DNA of 64,000 nucleotides from Albifimbria verrucaria (lineage: Eukaryota; Ascomycota; Sordariomycetes; Hypocreales; Stachybotryaceae): the NCBI GenBank assembly GCA_020081605.1, contig JAHREC010000013.1, positions 2,170,001-2,234,000 of the forward strand, read 5' to 3'. This document shows positions 34,591 through 46,348 of the stretch, in pieces. Both the position numbers and the translations under genes were made by a program. Below the pieces are notes generated by a model. It made no database searches. It was not told where the DNA came from and saw nothing but the letters and a program-made list of their open reading frames with translations. Position 1 is the stretch's first letter. Every line of letters starts with the position of its first letter.

Positions 34591-37500
34591 GATGTTTCCT
34601 CTTGCGAGAAAACGGGGCCGGAAGAAGTAGATAGGGAAGGGAAGGGAAGGGAGAAAAAAACTGGATGAAGGTGTAAGTGGAGGCTTTATATCATGAAGAT
34701 GGTGTTTTGATATGCGAGGTGGTCGACTCCTGTATCGATGTGTAACGATGATGGTTGAGCCGACGTGCCATGCAGCAACAGATGGCTTTGGTAGATTGGG
34801 ATGCATGGGCGACTGGGGTCGAGGGACTTGAAATCATATATGGGTTCTGTGAAGGAGGCTGAGCACCTGGGAGTGGATCAATGATGCATGGGCTTTTGGC
34901 ATGGGGCCCTCGAGGAAGTCTTGGGTTGTCTCAAGAGGGCGACTAATTGGGCAGCCGAGGGGTCGATCCAGACCCACAAAATAACCTTAACATTTTACTG
35001 CGACCAAAAGAACCCAGGCAAGCCAGGCCAGGAGGGTCGGCTGGGGCAGGAGCCACTAAGGTGTTGCTAAGCCGACATGGGGACGGTCATACTGCAGGGC
35101 AGGTGCAGGGCTGGTGCAGGGAGGGGCGTCCAATTGCAAATTCGCCCATCTTGGCATTTCACGGCCAGCAAGATTTGCTTTTGTTTTTTCTGTGGGTCAC
35201 GTCATTCATTTGCCCATCCGTTGTTCCGGCCTTGTTTTGTCAACCGTCAATAAGCCATGCGATGCACTCTTTTGTTTGATTTTCACAGAAACAACTTGCC
35301 CAAGCCCCTCGTCCCGCCCCGGTTTCTTGTCTGCCTGGGACGAATGCGTAATGTTTCTCGCCTGCCTGTGGCTTAGCCCTTTTTGCCAGCTGCCCTAGCC
35401 ACATTAAAACGGTGACTTCTCCGCCGTTGGGAAGGTGGCCTAGGCTACACCAGTGGCAAAGGCCAGTCCAGTTCGCGATCTGTCATAGATGCGTGCTCAG
35501 CCCCTTGGTCATCTACCCAAATAAGCCAGATTTCAGCTCTTTCGGTGTCGTACTCGCAAAGCATCGGCCCGGATCCCACCGTTGTGGGTTATGGGTTATG
35601 CTATGCTACCCTCGGCAACGGCCCTGGTGTGCGTTCAACTCCTGGTCTGAGCCGTGCCCTGGCATTCTCCGATATCTCCTACGGCATCAAGCTATCAACG
35701 CAGCTAATTTCCAGATCCTGACAGCCGGGACGGGGCAGTGCACGACATGGCGGCTGTGGATCGCATTACTACATGCCATCGCACTTGTCCCAGTGTTGCT
35801 GGAGGCCTACGGAAACCATCTCCTCACCCAATCAACAGCAAGACATATGTGGCGGCAAGAGGAGCAAGTGAGTGTTTTGGTGGTTTTGGCGCAACTCTAC
35901 GACATCTCTCCGCATTAGGAGGCAATTTTCAGGCCGCTCTGTGACATGTTTGGTCGATTCAGCCGATTTAGAGTGAGGCAGTGCACTGAGGGGACTCCAC
36001 AATTCTCAGCGAAAAATGAGAAATATCGGGTGATACCAAGGTCCACACGTTTGGTGATAGTTACAGAATCAACTCTGAGGTCTACTTTGAGGGTTGGGTC
36101 TGAAACTTATCATGTGTTGCGCCAGTCGCGGGGCTGTCAATAATGCAGAACCGGCCCAAGCACTATGCGATAGTTCAAATCCGAGGCAGTGCCCGTGCGG
36201 GAGAATGCGGAGATGAAGAAACCGTCGGTAAGAGAATATTGCGGAGAGCGCCTAACAACGTGTGACGTGTGAGATATGCTTAAACAGAGATCTAACTAAT
36301 AGTTAGGTTGAGTTGAGGTTCGAAACCAGGAGCCTAGCTCTTGTCGTCTTCACGATGCTGTTGTGGTTTGGCAGCCACGAGGCCCGGAACTTGTCCGGCG
36401 CTAGGAGAATTCAAGGCGACAGCTGCAGCTCTGAAATCGCTGGACGAATTGTAATACCACAGCGTTTACCTGCCGGGTCGGATCCCGCACTGACAACGTG
36501 ATGTCACAAACGATGGTGCAGAACGCCCGTGGAAGCAAAGAGGAAAAATGTGGCTTGCTGAGATTGGTGGTTGTTACCCAAGGGTACCGTGTCATGCCTG
36601 TTGCTTTCTCTCATCATACATCATGTCAGCCAATGTGGTAAGGTAGCCTGTATGATGTGATAAAAGGATCGCCCAGTCGGATGCTTGGCGAAAGCTGCAG
36701 CGGCTGGAAGAATTGATCATGGGGTGCCCAACTTGAAGGTCTAAGCCTGAATTGGCAGAAGGGAAACGAAACAGGGCGTGTGAAAGCGTGAAAGCTGCAG
36801 CGGGAACAGAAAATCACCAACGGTAAAAGGCAATCACCGCCGGTAAGGGCAATCTCCCCGCTCCGTCCTGCGGTGCCGGCTTGCAGCAAAGGATCGTGTC
36901 GAAATTTCACAGCAGATTACATCCCCACCCATTCCCCCTCCGTGAGAGAGTTGGGATGTAATATTTACTCCACTTGGGTGGCTGTGTCGGATAGCTTGGT
37001 TGCTGGAGGAGCTTGCTGGCGGTTGCGAGTGGAGCCAAGGGCCAAGGACGAGTCAAACGCCAAGGCACAGACCAGGCTCTTGTTTAGTTCCCGAGTGACA
37101 TAAGCTTTTTAACCTTAAAGGGCCTGATCAAGCACACGAGGATAGACCGTAATTGGACGCTTCCCGCTCCTCGCACATCCGACCCACCCTACAGAGTACA
37201 GAGTATGTGCTACCCTATTGGCACTCTCCAGCGGGTTGTTAAGGGACCAACCTTTTGTTTCTCTCACACAGAGACATTGGCCATACTGTACCTTAGTTGC
37301 GCAACTGTCCGGACCAGGCCTACCTGCGGTATCTCTTCGAAAAAGAAAAAGAAAAACCATCGAAAAAATCCTCTTCCATCGGTTCTGAGTAGATGCTAGC
37401 TAGATGCCTTTCTCCCCGTTCGCCCTTCCTCCGGTCCCAACCAATCTCTTAACAATAAATCTCCATTTCGAAGCTTAGAATTGGTGGCTTGCGGAAACTC

Positions 37501-38028
37501 GCCGGGTGCTGTCTCCTCCAACACCATTTTCCTTCCATCTTTCCTTTACACACCATCTTAGTTCTTTAGCATAACTCTAGCCCCTTCGACATCGGAGAAA
37601 AGCGGACAGACATCGCACGATCATGACTGCTGCTAGTCTGGCCTTTCCCCAGGTTATTCTTTTAGTGCAGAAACCTGGTCCTCCGGGGTAAAAGGCGGAG
37701 GAGGGGCAGAATGTCAAGCAAATGCCCATCTCCTTCCTGTTCCACTGGTCACTCTTCCCCGCATGCAACCTTGTTTGATGCAAAGCGTGAACTAAGGTGC
37801 GAGTCGTTGCGACATCCATAAAGGTCTTCTGATCCCACTCCCTGCGTGATTCAATTACCATCCATTCAAGCACTGCCTCGACGTGGAACCTTGCCAACCA
37901 TTGTCCACTTTGCTGGTTTCCGCCTTGACGCTGTTGCGGATCCTTCCGGTGTGAAAAGCTGGCTACTCTACTCTCCATTCCTCCTGCTTCAACTTGTGGT
38001 CCTGCCTAGAGCACAGCCTTGCCCAGCA
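34591..38028. other. Gene-free stretch of 3.4 kb
   Basis: The longest gap in the window, between the divergent calcium ATPase and transporter genes. It contains a GGGAA pentamer tract at about 34632-34652 (just upstream of the ATPase) and a short imperfect tandem repeat at 36810-36860. A copied GAAAGCTGCAGCGG lies at about 36690 and 36790, and there are CT-rich leaders near 37530. The open frames (for example 35412-35918) lack any family resemblance. Two tRNA-like TTC boxes (36177, 36318) do not fold. Probably a long regulatory region. Confidence 0.5.
36810..36860. repeat. Short imperfect tandem repeat
   Basis: Three adjacent copies of a roughly 17-20 base unit resembling GCAATCACCGCCGGTAA: AAAATCACCAACGGTAA, GGCAATCACCGCCGGTAA and a truncated GGGCAATCTCCCC. 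Non-coding. It could be a cluster of factor sites, but no factor is identified. Confidence 0.6.
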
Positions 38029-40082
38029 TGGGCTTCAACCTCCACGCTGAGGGGACCAATGACCCCCAAGAGGTGAGGAACTGGAAGATTCACCTTTATG
38101 CCATCATCGCTTCCATGTCCGCCATTGCTAGTATGACACCTCTTCACACCCTGATGCTTGCCTTCAATATCAGAAAACTAACCACCACTCAACAAACCAG
38201 TTGGCTATGACACGTCCGTTATTGGAGGTACCATGGCCCTTGACTCGTTCAAGCGAGACTTTGGCTTGCTTGATACTGAGCGACGCCAACTTGATACTCT
38301 GCAAGGGAATATTGTCTCTACGTTTCAAGCCGGTTGTTTCTTTGGAGCCCTCTGCACGTTCCCTGTTGCCGAGAAAATTGGCCGCAAGAAAGCCATACTT
38401 ATTGTCTCCTGCATTTTCATGGTTGGCGGTATTTTGATGACAGCAGCTAATGGCATGATCGGATTGCTTATTGGAGGGCGAGCAATTGCCGGGTTCGGCA
38501 TTGGAGCGCTGTCTCTAATTGTGCCCGTATACATCGCAGAGACCTCCCGCCTTCGATTCGTGGCCGTTTGGTTGGCTTCTTTGAGGTAAATTATTTTACT
38601 TGGGTTATTACGTACCTGTCACTAATTGTCTTGCCTTGGGATAGATCGCATCACAGGGAGGTGGAATGTGCGGCTTCTGGGTAAGGAGACTCCGGAACCG
38701 TTGTACAACGTCCAGCTGACATATCTGCAGATTAACTATATAGTTGACCGTACAATCTCTCCCGAGACCAAGACACAATGGATTGTGCCTCTTGGCCTTC
38801 AGTTACTTCCCGGTGTGTTGCTGTGCGTTGGCATGCTTGTTTGTCCAGAGTCACCTCGATGGCTCGCTCGCCAAGACCGCTGGGACGACTCTCTTAAGGT
38901 CCTAAAGCAGATTCGGAACCTTCCTGGTGATAGTCCATACATCCAGGAGGAGCTGTCCGAGATCCGGCAACAAGTTGAAGAGCATACTGCCAATCGGATG
39001 ACTCTGAAGGGCATGTTCAACAGGCTCTTTCAAAAGGGCGTCCGAAACCGTATTGGAATTGGTCTGCTTTTAATGGCCTGCCAGAACATGACTGGCGTGA
39101 ACATTATCACGTACTGTGGGTTACCCTAGCATCTGCTGTAATAGCCTACCTGCGCTTACACATATTTTAGACTCGCCTCGTATTTTTGAGACTCTGGGTA
39201 TTACAGGCACTAGCACCAAGCTCTTCGCAACTGGTTTTTATGGCGTTGCCAAGACACTTGGCATGATTATCTTCTCGCTCTGGCTAGTAGAAAAGCTTGG
39301 CCGTCGTAAAGGCTTGATTTGGGGTGCCTTTGTCGGATCCATCCCCATGTGGTATATCGGCGGCTATGTGATGAGAGCGGACCCCGCAGGAGCAGCGGCT
39401 GCAGGCCAAACCACACAAAGCGGATGGGGATACCTGGCCATGGGTGAGTCGAGCACCCATCCTTCCTTGGACCCCTGCTCCCCATGAAACGGCACTAACT
39501 AGCACTTCTAGTGTGCGTCTATCTGTATGGCCTCATCTACTGTGCTACTTGGCAGGGCATTACCTGGGTGTACTGCTCTGAGATATTCCCCATCGGTAAG
39601 CATTAACCTCTCAGAGACAAAACATCTTAGTTTTACCAAGCGATACCAAACTAACTCCATGACCACAGATATTCGAATGCTGTGCACAGCCATCACCACT
39701 GCCGATCAATGGTTCTGGAGCTTTCTCATTTCCCGGACCACGCCTTACATGATTACTTCGCTCGGATATGGCACGTACATGTTTTTCGGGGCTCTAATGA
39801 TCATTATGGGCTTTTGGGCCCTGTTCTTCATTCCAGAAACCAAAGGCAAGTGACTGTGATCTCGTCATTTCATCCAAGACTTAGCTAACTCGTATCATAG
39901 GTCTCACCCTTGAGGATATGGATAGACTGTTTGCAGAGCCCACATACAAGACAGTGTGGCAGTCGCTTGTGCAGCGACGGAAGCTGGCCGATGTTCTTGC
40001 AGAACGACAGCAAAGCCGGGTTGCTTACCAGAAGAAGCAGGATCTAGTGCATATAGAGGCTGTCGACTCAAAGCCTAACTAA
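38029..40082 (+). CDS. MFS sugar-porter family transporter (hexose/quinate type)
   Basis: A 12-span plasma-membrane importer. Sugar-porter marks: GRKKAILIVSCIFMVGG, the conserved ARAIAG-like stretch (GGRAIAGFGIGALSLIVPVY), AETSPPSIRGRLVGFFE, PESPRWLARQD, and the C-terminal PETKGLTLEDMDRLF. I count seven introns, including 38131-38200 (SAIA to IGYDTSVIGG), about 38586-38644, about 38681-38729, and the last at 39846-39900, which has a GC rather than GT donor. One missing C near 38546-38548 shifts AETSPPSIRG. After repair it is about 530 aa. The substrate cannot be read from sequence; the N-terminal spans look closest to quinate/hexose permeases. Confidence 0.85.
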
Positions 40083-40916
40083 ATCTTACAGCACACGAAC
40101 GAGGCTAATGAGATGCTAGAGGTCCAACTGCATGATATTTATTGTACATGATTTATGGTTCCTGTATATATTGACAGTATTGCATCTATTTAAGGTACTT
40201 ATCCAGAATGCTGCTGCTGCTGATGAGTTAGCACAAGAACGACACCAATATGTAAACGAAAAAATAAAACAATTAAACGAGATATACGCGAATTATACCG
40301 GCTTTTATTCAGTCCATTTTCTATCCTTAAACTTTCTAGTCCCGTTAATTTTAACCTTATATTCACCAAATTGTTCATTTATTATTCATGTTGGATCAAA
40401 ATTCCTACTTTAGGCCGGCCTTCTGGTTTTGTTAGGATTGGTAGACCACAAGTACAGTCAAGAAGTTGTTCAACTTTGGGAACAATGCAACTTCACCACA
40501 CCAAAGTCCACACCACATCAGGAGTTGAGATATTTACAACTGCACATTCAGGTGTCTCATCTCGGCGAGAAATAGAAAATAGTCTCTTGTTTCTACATTT
40601 AGTAAAGGGGTTGGTAACATTAGGCGGCAAAGGCACATTCTTAGCACCGTTCTGTCTGCCACCCCACCGTGTACGTAATTACCCTGATAGGCTCCAGTGA
40701 TTGGACCTTGGAGCCACCGAGACATCCCACTTCTGGTCTGTCATCATCAATCAGCCTTGCCTTGCCTTGCACTCCAAAGCCTCACTGTTCCTCGCCCAAG
40801 CTCCGCCTCTCCCTACCACGAACCCGCCAGCAGAGCCCGACCAAGCTTGCCGACAGGCCAACAAAGATCCAAAACCAGCGCCCGCCTTCAGTCGCAAACA
40901 TTACAGCTAGCCCATC
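40083..40916. other. Intergenic region with an AT-rich island
   Basis: About 40130-40420 is markedly AT-rich compared with all flanks. It carries an open frame (40132-40413) whose middle reads like a charged helix (ADELAQERHQYVNEKIKQLN). No start or family is convincing. The following 40430-40680 returns to mixed composition. The last 180 bases form the RUB1 leader. Confidence 0.5.
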
Positions 40917-41426
40917 ATGTTGATCAAGTGGGTGGTGAACCCCTCCCTGCCGTGGACGCGCCGACGACAGCGCCGGTGCCCCGCCTCGAGGCTGACAGAA
41001 ACCGTTGCAGGGTCCGAACGTTGACTGGCAAGGAGATTGAGCTGGATATTGAGATGGACTACAAGGTGCGCCTCGCGGGCTCTATGCGCCGTCCAAAGGC
41101 GCATACTCGCTCCTGAAACTCGCCCGGTGTGTCATGGTTGCTGACTTGGTGGCCGTCCTACAGGTGTCACAAATCAAGGAGAAGGTCGAAGAGAAGGAGG
41201 GCATCCCGCCGGTCCAGCAGCGTCTCATCCACGGCGGCAAGCAAATGTACGAAGTCCATAATACCACCGATCATGATCCGAAGGCATTCTTCCCTCTCCT
41301 GTACAGTAGCTGACCCTGCCCGTCTCCAGGACCGATGATAAGACCGCCGCCGAGTACAACCTAGTTGCCGGAGACACACTGCATCTCGTCCTTGCTCTCC
41401 GAGGAGGACGACACATTGCTTGCTGA
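40917..41426 (+). CDS. RUB1: Ubiquitin-like protein Rub1 (NEDD8 homolog)
   Basis: Conjugated to cullins to activate SCF-type ubiquitin ligases. The four exons splice to [60 protein letters not shown] and [16 protein letters not shown], followed by a five-residue tail, RHIAC. The lysine at [10 protein letters not shown] and the LALRGG end separate it from ubiquitin (LRLRGG). The ALRGG end is the NEDD8 mark recognised by its own E1. Processing after GG would remove RHIAC. Introns follow MLIK (about 40928-41020), MDYK (about 41066-41171) and KQM (about 41247-41330). No frame breaks. Its 3' end faces the elongin A gene. Confidence 0.95.
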
Positions 41427-41958
41427 GCGTCACAGGCATGTATTTGCACGCCTTAGACTTCCGTATCCCCTTGGGGGCATATCTCTCAGAAGGGAACACG
41501 ATCATCCCATGCGATAAAAGAGCATACACGATCACGCCGAGATTGATGGGGAGAAATGGCCCGGTGCTTCGATTCCCTAGTTGAGGGATCTGAGGGAAAC
41601 TGTTTTTATTGAACATTACATCGTCACATAGAGGCAATGTGAAGCAGTCACAGGAAATGGAATGCACCATCTCTCAGATAATTGAGATATCGAAATGTGA
41701 CTTTTTGGTCGTGTAAACCTTTCGTCCAGTTGTTCCCATCTACTCCTAGGCCATTTGCCAGCCTTGTACACAAAATCCCCAACAGCTCTTCTCAAGCTTG
41801 AGACCAAAGTTCAATCCTACACTGCCCGTTTAACCAAACTCCAATACCATGCAAATCATTATTATCTAAACATGTCAAATCCAAACCCTTCTCCAACCTT
41901 GAGCATGTATCACTCCCATGTCTTCGTGGTCTTGCATATGGTCTAACATGAAAGACTG
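41427..41958. other. Gene-free stretch, convergent 3' ends
   Basis: 532 bases between the stops of RUB1 and ELA1. No gene seen. Confidence 0.5.
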
Positions 41959-43200
41959 TTATGGCCTCTTTCGTGGCCGCATAAAGATGCTTGTGGCCTT
42001 CCTTTTGCGGGACAAGTCAGGTCCCCGGGTGAAGTCAACGTTGGCGGTGGGGAGGGAGGTCCAGCGCTTGACGCATCAGGTGGGGAGGTCTGTCTGCGTG
42101 GTAGTTGCTGTAAGGACCTTGGAGGTGGTGCATCTTCTAATGCCGTAGGCCGAGGTTTGAAGTCTGGTGTTGGCCGGGAAGCCGGCTTCGATACCGTCTT
42201 GGTTACGATATTTCTGGAAGCCGGAGGTTTGTAGCTGTTTGATAAAAGCCCAGAACTTCGCTTGGCGCTGCTGCTTGATGGGCCCGCGGAAGGCCGTTTT
42301 CCTGGCGATAATGCAGTGTGAACGGCTGCTGTTGAGGATGGCCTGTTCATAGCGCTTGTCGAATCGCTAGTCGCAGTCGATCTGAAAGGCTTGGTTGATC
42401 TGCGTTTGGCGGCATCGTCAAAGAGCCTGTCGTCGTCATCCACATCATCTTCATCAGAATCGGATATGAACGCTGCTCGCTTTTCATATTCAGTCACAGC
42501 TGAAGATGGCATCGCAGCTTTAGGGTTTGACCGGAAGGTCGGCTGGGCGGCTCTTTGATAATCGTTGACCATTGCTGCCGGGGCGGCCTTGATCTGGCCC
42601 TGGTGGACCGGCCGTCGCCCAACCTTGGAGAAAACACCGTGTATCGTCTTAAGCTCCTTGACTTCTCGCCGGACCTTGCGCATCACACCCGCGCCTGTAG
42701 AGGTTGACGTGCGCTTGCCACCACCGAACGTGAGATTGCTGGGTAATTGGCGCTGGCTCCAATGGCGCTTCCTCCAGGCTCCCGAGGAAGATACTTCTTG
42801 TCTTTCCTATCCACAATCTTGCTGGTATTCTTTTCCTTGTCCTCCTGAAGGCCGGCAAGACTTAATTTAAGCTTTCTCTCGCTTTCTTCCAGCGCAATAT
42901 CATGGTCTTTCTTATATTTCTCCCACACCTTGTACCACTTGCTTGGGTGCTGCGGTTTGTAGGCATTTGCCTTGTATTCGAGGGGAACTCGCGCTCAATC
43001 AGCTTCAGCCAGAGCTCGCCAGTCTCGCCCTCTATCTGGGGCGAGTTTATTTCGATCTGCCTCAGCTGCCAGGCATTGTCGACCTTGAGGAGGATGTGTC
43101 GAACGGTCTGGTATGGAAGGTAGTCGCCAACGCTCTGTAGTTCCTTGATGTTCTTCAGGCAAGCGGCGGTCGCAAGCTCCCATAAGGACCGGACAGTCAT
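41959..43200 (-). CDS. ELA1: Elongin A (transcription elongation / ubiquitin-ligase adaptor)
   Basis: Elongin A stimulates RNA polymerase II and, with elongin C and a cullin, helps ubiquitinate stalled Rpb1. The N-terminal elongin-A domain is clear: MTVRSLWELATAACLKNIKE, VGDYLPYQTVRHILLKV, LRQIEINSPQIEGETGELWL, then LIEREFPLEYKANAYKPQHP. A coiled middle (ALEESERKLKLSLAGLQEDK) and LPSNLTFGGGKRTS follow. After a disordered Ser/Pro tail it ends RKATSIFMRPRKRP. Three breaks, at about 42982-42985, 42781-42783 and 42049-42052, are each repaired by one C or G. The last repair is what yields the basic C-terminus typical of the family. No introns needed; about 415 aa. Confidence 0.9.
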
Positions 43201-43897
43201 TGTCGTGACTTTGGCGCTTTCGCAGCGATTGGGGTAGTGGTTCCGTCAATGTCGAGATGGGTCAGGATGATGTGCGACTGTTTACTCGGATATTCAATGC
43301 TGCTGGGAGCTGCATGGTCTCGCAGTGACAGCTGGAGTAGGACGTGGAACGTGCCGAGCCTGGTGACCTGCGCGGTCGGAAACGTGCCGTACTATTCAAA
43401 ACATGGGATAAATATACCAGTTGAGTCCTGGATAGAAAGCCGCGACGCCTAGCAGAATGCCGACCCTGCTAGAGAGTGTTTCGGTAATGGTTTAGGAAGT
43501 GTTGGTTGATGTACGTGGACGAGGCACTGGCTGCTTCTTAACCCAATAGCAACAGTTCAAGTACATCAAGGTTGTCTATTACAGTTTATGGTACCCTTGT
43601 GAAAAAGCTACCGGAAGCACGTGGTAAATGGAGTGGGCAGAGTGCCGCTGGTTATGTACCGCTACCATCAAGGTAAGCGAATCCCCAGAAGGGTACCTGC
43701 CCGATACAGTGGAGTCAGCATCAGGAGCTCATATTTGGGTGCCTGGTCAGCGCATGCTAAAACGTGACTTGACGCCCTGGATGCCGTCACTGAACTTGCT
43801 TCTTCTCTGTCTTTGTCCACCCTGCATCACCCACCTCCAGATTGCAGCCCTTCAACATTCTTTACCTCTCGCCGTGTCCCACCTGTCGCTAGCAATC
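43201..43897. promoter_or_regulatory. Divergent intergenic region ELA1 / TFG2
   Basis: 697 bases between the start codons of two RNA polymerase II factors. GGTACC-type sites occur at about 43590 and 43695. The open frame extending upstream of the TFIIF ATG (from 43628) is in frame but not family-like. I see no defined factor site. Confidence 0.45.
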
Positions 43898-45142
43898 ATG
43901 GAGGGTTCAGACTTTATCAAGCAGGAATTCATCAAGCCGGAGCCCTCAGATGCGCCCGCCGGCATCGACGAGGAGGACCTTTACGAAGACGCCGGAGACC
44001 TCGATTTCTACGACAAGAATGCGCCGAGCAACTGCTTCGAGACCCTATACCTCGCGCGAGTCCCCAAGACGATGTGGGAAGCTTGGGCAAAGTTGACTGA
44101 GAAGCTTGGCGACGACGACGAAATCCAAATCGGCACGCTGCGCACTTGGAACGAGCCTGTCCCTGATGCCAGCGTTGAGGGTGGCACTCGGGACGAGACC
44201 AAGCTGCGCATGCTTCTAAGCGCAAACTGCCCGGAGCATCAAGGTCTGCCTCGAGAATATGACCTGGAAGTCTTGGACAGGAATGTCAACAACCACTTCA
44301 TCTTCAGCGAAGAGGACCTTCCTGGATACAAGGCACGGAACAAGGCGCGCGCGGAGGCTACAAAGGCTGGCATTCCGTCTTCGCTTCTCAGAGCCAAACA
44401 GCCTGAGGGCGAAAAGCGCACATACGACCGGCGAAGCAGGTACCAGCCATACTACCGCAAGGCCATTCCAAGTAAGCAACCAGACCTCAGTCGCGTGGGG
44501 CGCAGAAGCTAACCATCTGGATCAGAGAGGACTAAGGTTTTGGCAAGGTCCGCTACGATGTCCGCGTCGAACCCCGAAATGTTCAAGAAGAGGAGCGTTT
44601 GCTTGCGCAGCGCATCTTCGATGCCGAAAACAACAGGTCGAAACTGCAAATCATCAGCAGGAACAAGGCGACATCTATTGTCAACCCTGGCTCTATCGGT
44701 GCTGTCAACTGGGGAACAAGCTTCGCCGTAAGTAAACCCTTCGTTTTCTTGTTAGAAAGAGAAAAAGCGTTGCACAGTATGCTAACAGTTATTTTAGAAG
44801 CAAGCTGCTCAGCAAAACAAGCCCAAGAAGGGCGAGGTCTTCAAGGCTGCCCGTATTCCCAAGGACCAGCTTCTGGATCTTATTTTCGAGTGCTTCAAGG
44901 AGTTCCAGTACTGGTCTATGAAGGCGCTCCGGCAAAGGACGCAGCAGCCAGACGCTTACCTACGTCAAGTCCTGGAGGAAGTTGCTGTTCTGATCAAGAG
45001 CGGCCCATTTGCGAATACCTACAGCCTGAGCGATGCGTATCGTGATAAGGGCGGCAACGACTCGAAGGAAGCAGCTGCAGAGGCAGCTGATGATGGGGCA
45101 GATGACGAGGGCGAAGAGATGGAGGATGTCGTTCTCACATAA
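43898..45142 (+). CDS. TFG2: Transcription initiation factor IIF, beta subunit
   Basis: The small TFIIF subunit (RAP30/Tfg2) that escorts RNA polymerase II to the promoter. I start at MEGSDFIKQEFIKPEPSD; the frame is open further upstream, but those residues look random. Conserved parts: the dimerisation domain (LYLARVPKTMWEAWAKL), the linker EYDLEVLDRNVNNHFIFSEE, YDRRSRYQPYYRKAIPKRTK, GKVRYDVRVEPRNVQEEE, and the C-terminal winged helix (RIPKDQLLDLIFECFKEFQY, QPDAYLRQVLEEVAVL), ending in an acidic tail. Introns are 44472-44525 and 44728-44797. One missing T at 44538-44541 is needed for KVFGKVRYDV. About 365 aa. Confidence 0.94.
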
Positions 45143-45493
45143 TGAAAGGCGGCACAGATCTGATTTCACAATTAGCTGGAGGTCGAAAGTCCCGGGTTTA
45201 GCAAAGGGCGATATAGGCGTTCATGGAGTTCGTGGAACAAGGGCCAATCTCTAGAGTGTGATACCCTTCAATATAATAAGAAGACAATAAATGGGCTTGA
45301 GCTGTTACGGCATATGGTTGGTCAAAGATTTCTCGCAGCCACTTGGAATGGAATGATGTTGAAGGCCAACGAAGCAGCGTGTGTCATTAGCTCAGCCAAG
45401 ATCGTAGACCCTGGCTGCTCTGACCTCACATCTCCATCTTCAAAGCTCCACCAGCCAAATCTCTTGCTGCCAACACCTTGGGTGAATGCAATC
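45143..45493. other. Gene-free stretch
   Basis: 351 bases between TFG2 and the HAD gene. The HAD frame is open back to 45314, but those upstream codons do not look conserved. No other gene seen. Confidence 0.45.
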
Positions 45494-46348
45494 ATGCGTC
45501 TGATACTTGATTTTGATGGCACAATCACCGAAAAGGACACTATCGGCGAACTCGCCAACGCCGCCATTGAATTCCACAAGTCTCGCGGGAACAACGAGCT
45601 GCAAGCAAAATGGGACAGCGTTGTAAAGAGCTACGTTGACGACTGGCTCAAGTACAAGGACACTTACCACATTCCTGAGCACGAGCGCACGTCTGTGGAC
45701 GAAGAACTGCGGTTCCTTAGGGGCCTGAAGGAATCAGAGGAAGCATCGCTGGCGCGCATTGAAGCGTCTGGTGTCTTTGCCAATCTGGAAGCTACGGATC
45801 TATTTGAGATGGGAGTTCAAGCTGTGAAAAATGGCAAAGTCGTCATAAGAAAAGGATTTGATCGGTTAGTCGAGCAGTCGCAGCAGCAGCAGTGGGAAAT
45901 GGCCGTCGTTTCAGTGAACTGGTCCGCTGCCTTTATTCAGGGTGTCCTTCACCCGCTTGAGATCAGAGTTATTTCCAACGAAGTAGCCAGCAGCGGTAGG
46001 GTCGAAGGCCCAGAGTTTTTGGGGCGAGAAATGACCAATTCAGCGGACAAGAGGGAATGTGTGGAACATTTGCTAGGGCAGGACGGACGAGATACAGCAA
46101 AGACGGTCTACTTTGGGGATTCGACTACAGACATGGAATGCCTTCTCAATGGAGGCGTCGCCATCTCAGCGGATGACACTTGCTCCTTGATCAAGACCCT
46201 TCGGAGAGTCGGCATCGAAGTCCCACATGTCAGTGATTCTCAGGCTGACATCAGCTGGGCTCGAGACTTCAATGAGGTTCTACAGAGCGGGATCCTACAA
46301 ACCAGCCATAGGAGCCCAGGCCCTACATCGAACCACACCCATCCTTGA
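45494..46348 (+). CDS. HAD-superfamily phosphatase
   Basis: I start at MRLILDFDGTITEKDTIGEL, which places catalytic motif I (DFDGT, Asp nucleophile and Asp+2) at residues 6-10, as expected. The cap region follows, and motif IV is VYFGDSTTDMECLLNGGVAI. Single exon of 284 codons with no breaks. It resembles an uncharacterised fungal HAD family related to small-molecule phosphatases (PHOSPHO/MtnX type). The substrate cannot be told. An upstream ATG (45314) would add 60 unlikely residues. Confidence 0.82.
   Translation: MRLILDFDGTITEKDTIGELANAAIEFHKSRGNNELQAKWDSVVKSYVDDWLKYKDTYHIPEHERTSVDEELRFLRGLKESEEASLARIEASGVFANLEATDLFEMGVQAVKNGKVVIRKGFDRLVEQSQQQQWEMAVVSVNWSAAFIQGVLHPLEIRVISNEVASSGRVEGPEFLGREMTNSADKRECVEHLLGQDGRDTAKTVYFGDSTTDMECLLNGGVAISADDTCSLIKTLRRVGIEVPHVSDSQADISWARDFNEVLQSGILQTSHRSPGPTSNHTHP

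Noticed and set aside
35412..35918. 168-codon plus-strand open frame
   Set aside because: No recognisable family, no coding-like composition, and it lies in a long region of mixed simple sequence; treated as chance.
36150..36340. tRNA genes suggested by GTTCAAATCC and GGTTCGAAACC boxes
   Set aside because: The bases flanking each loop do not form a T stem, and no acceptor or anticodon arm could be paired.
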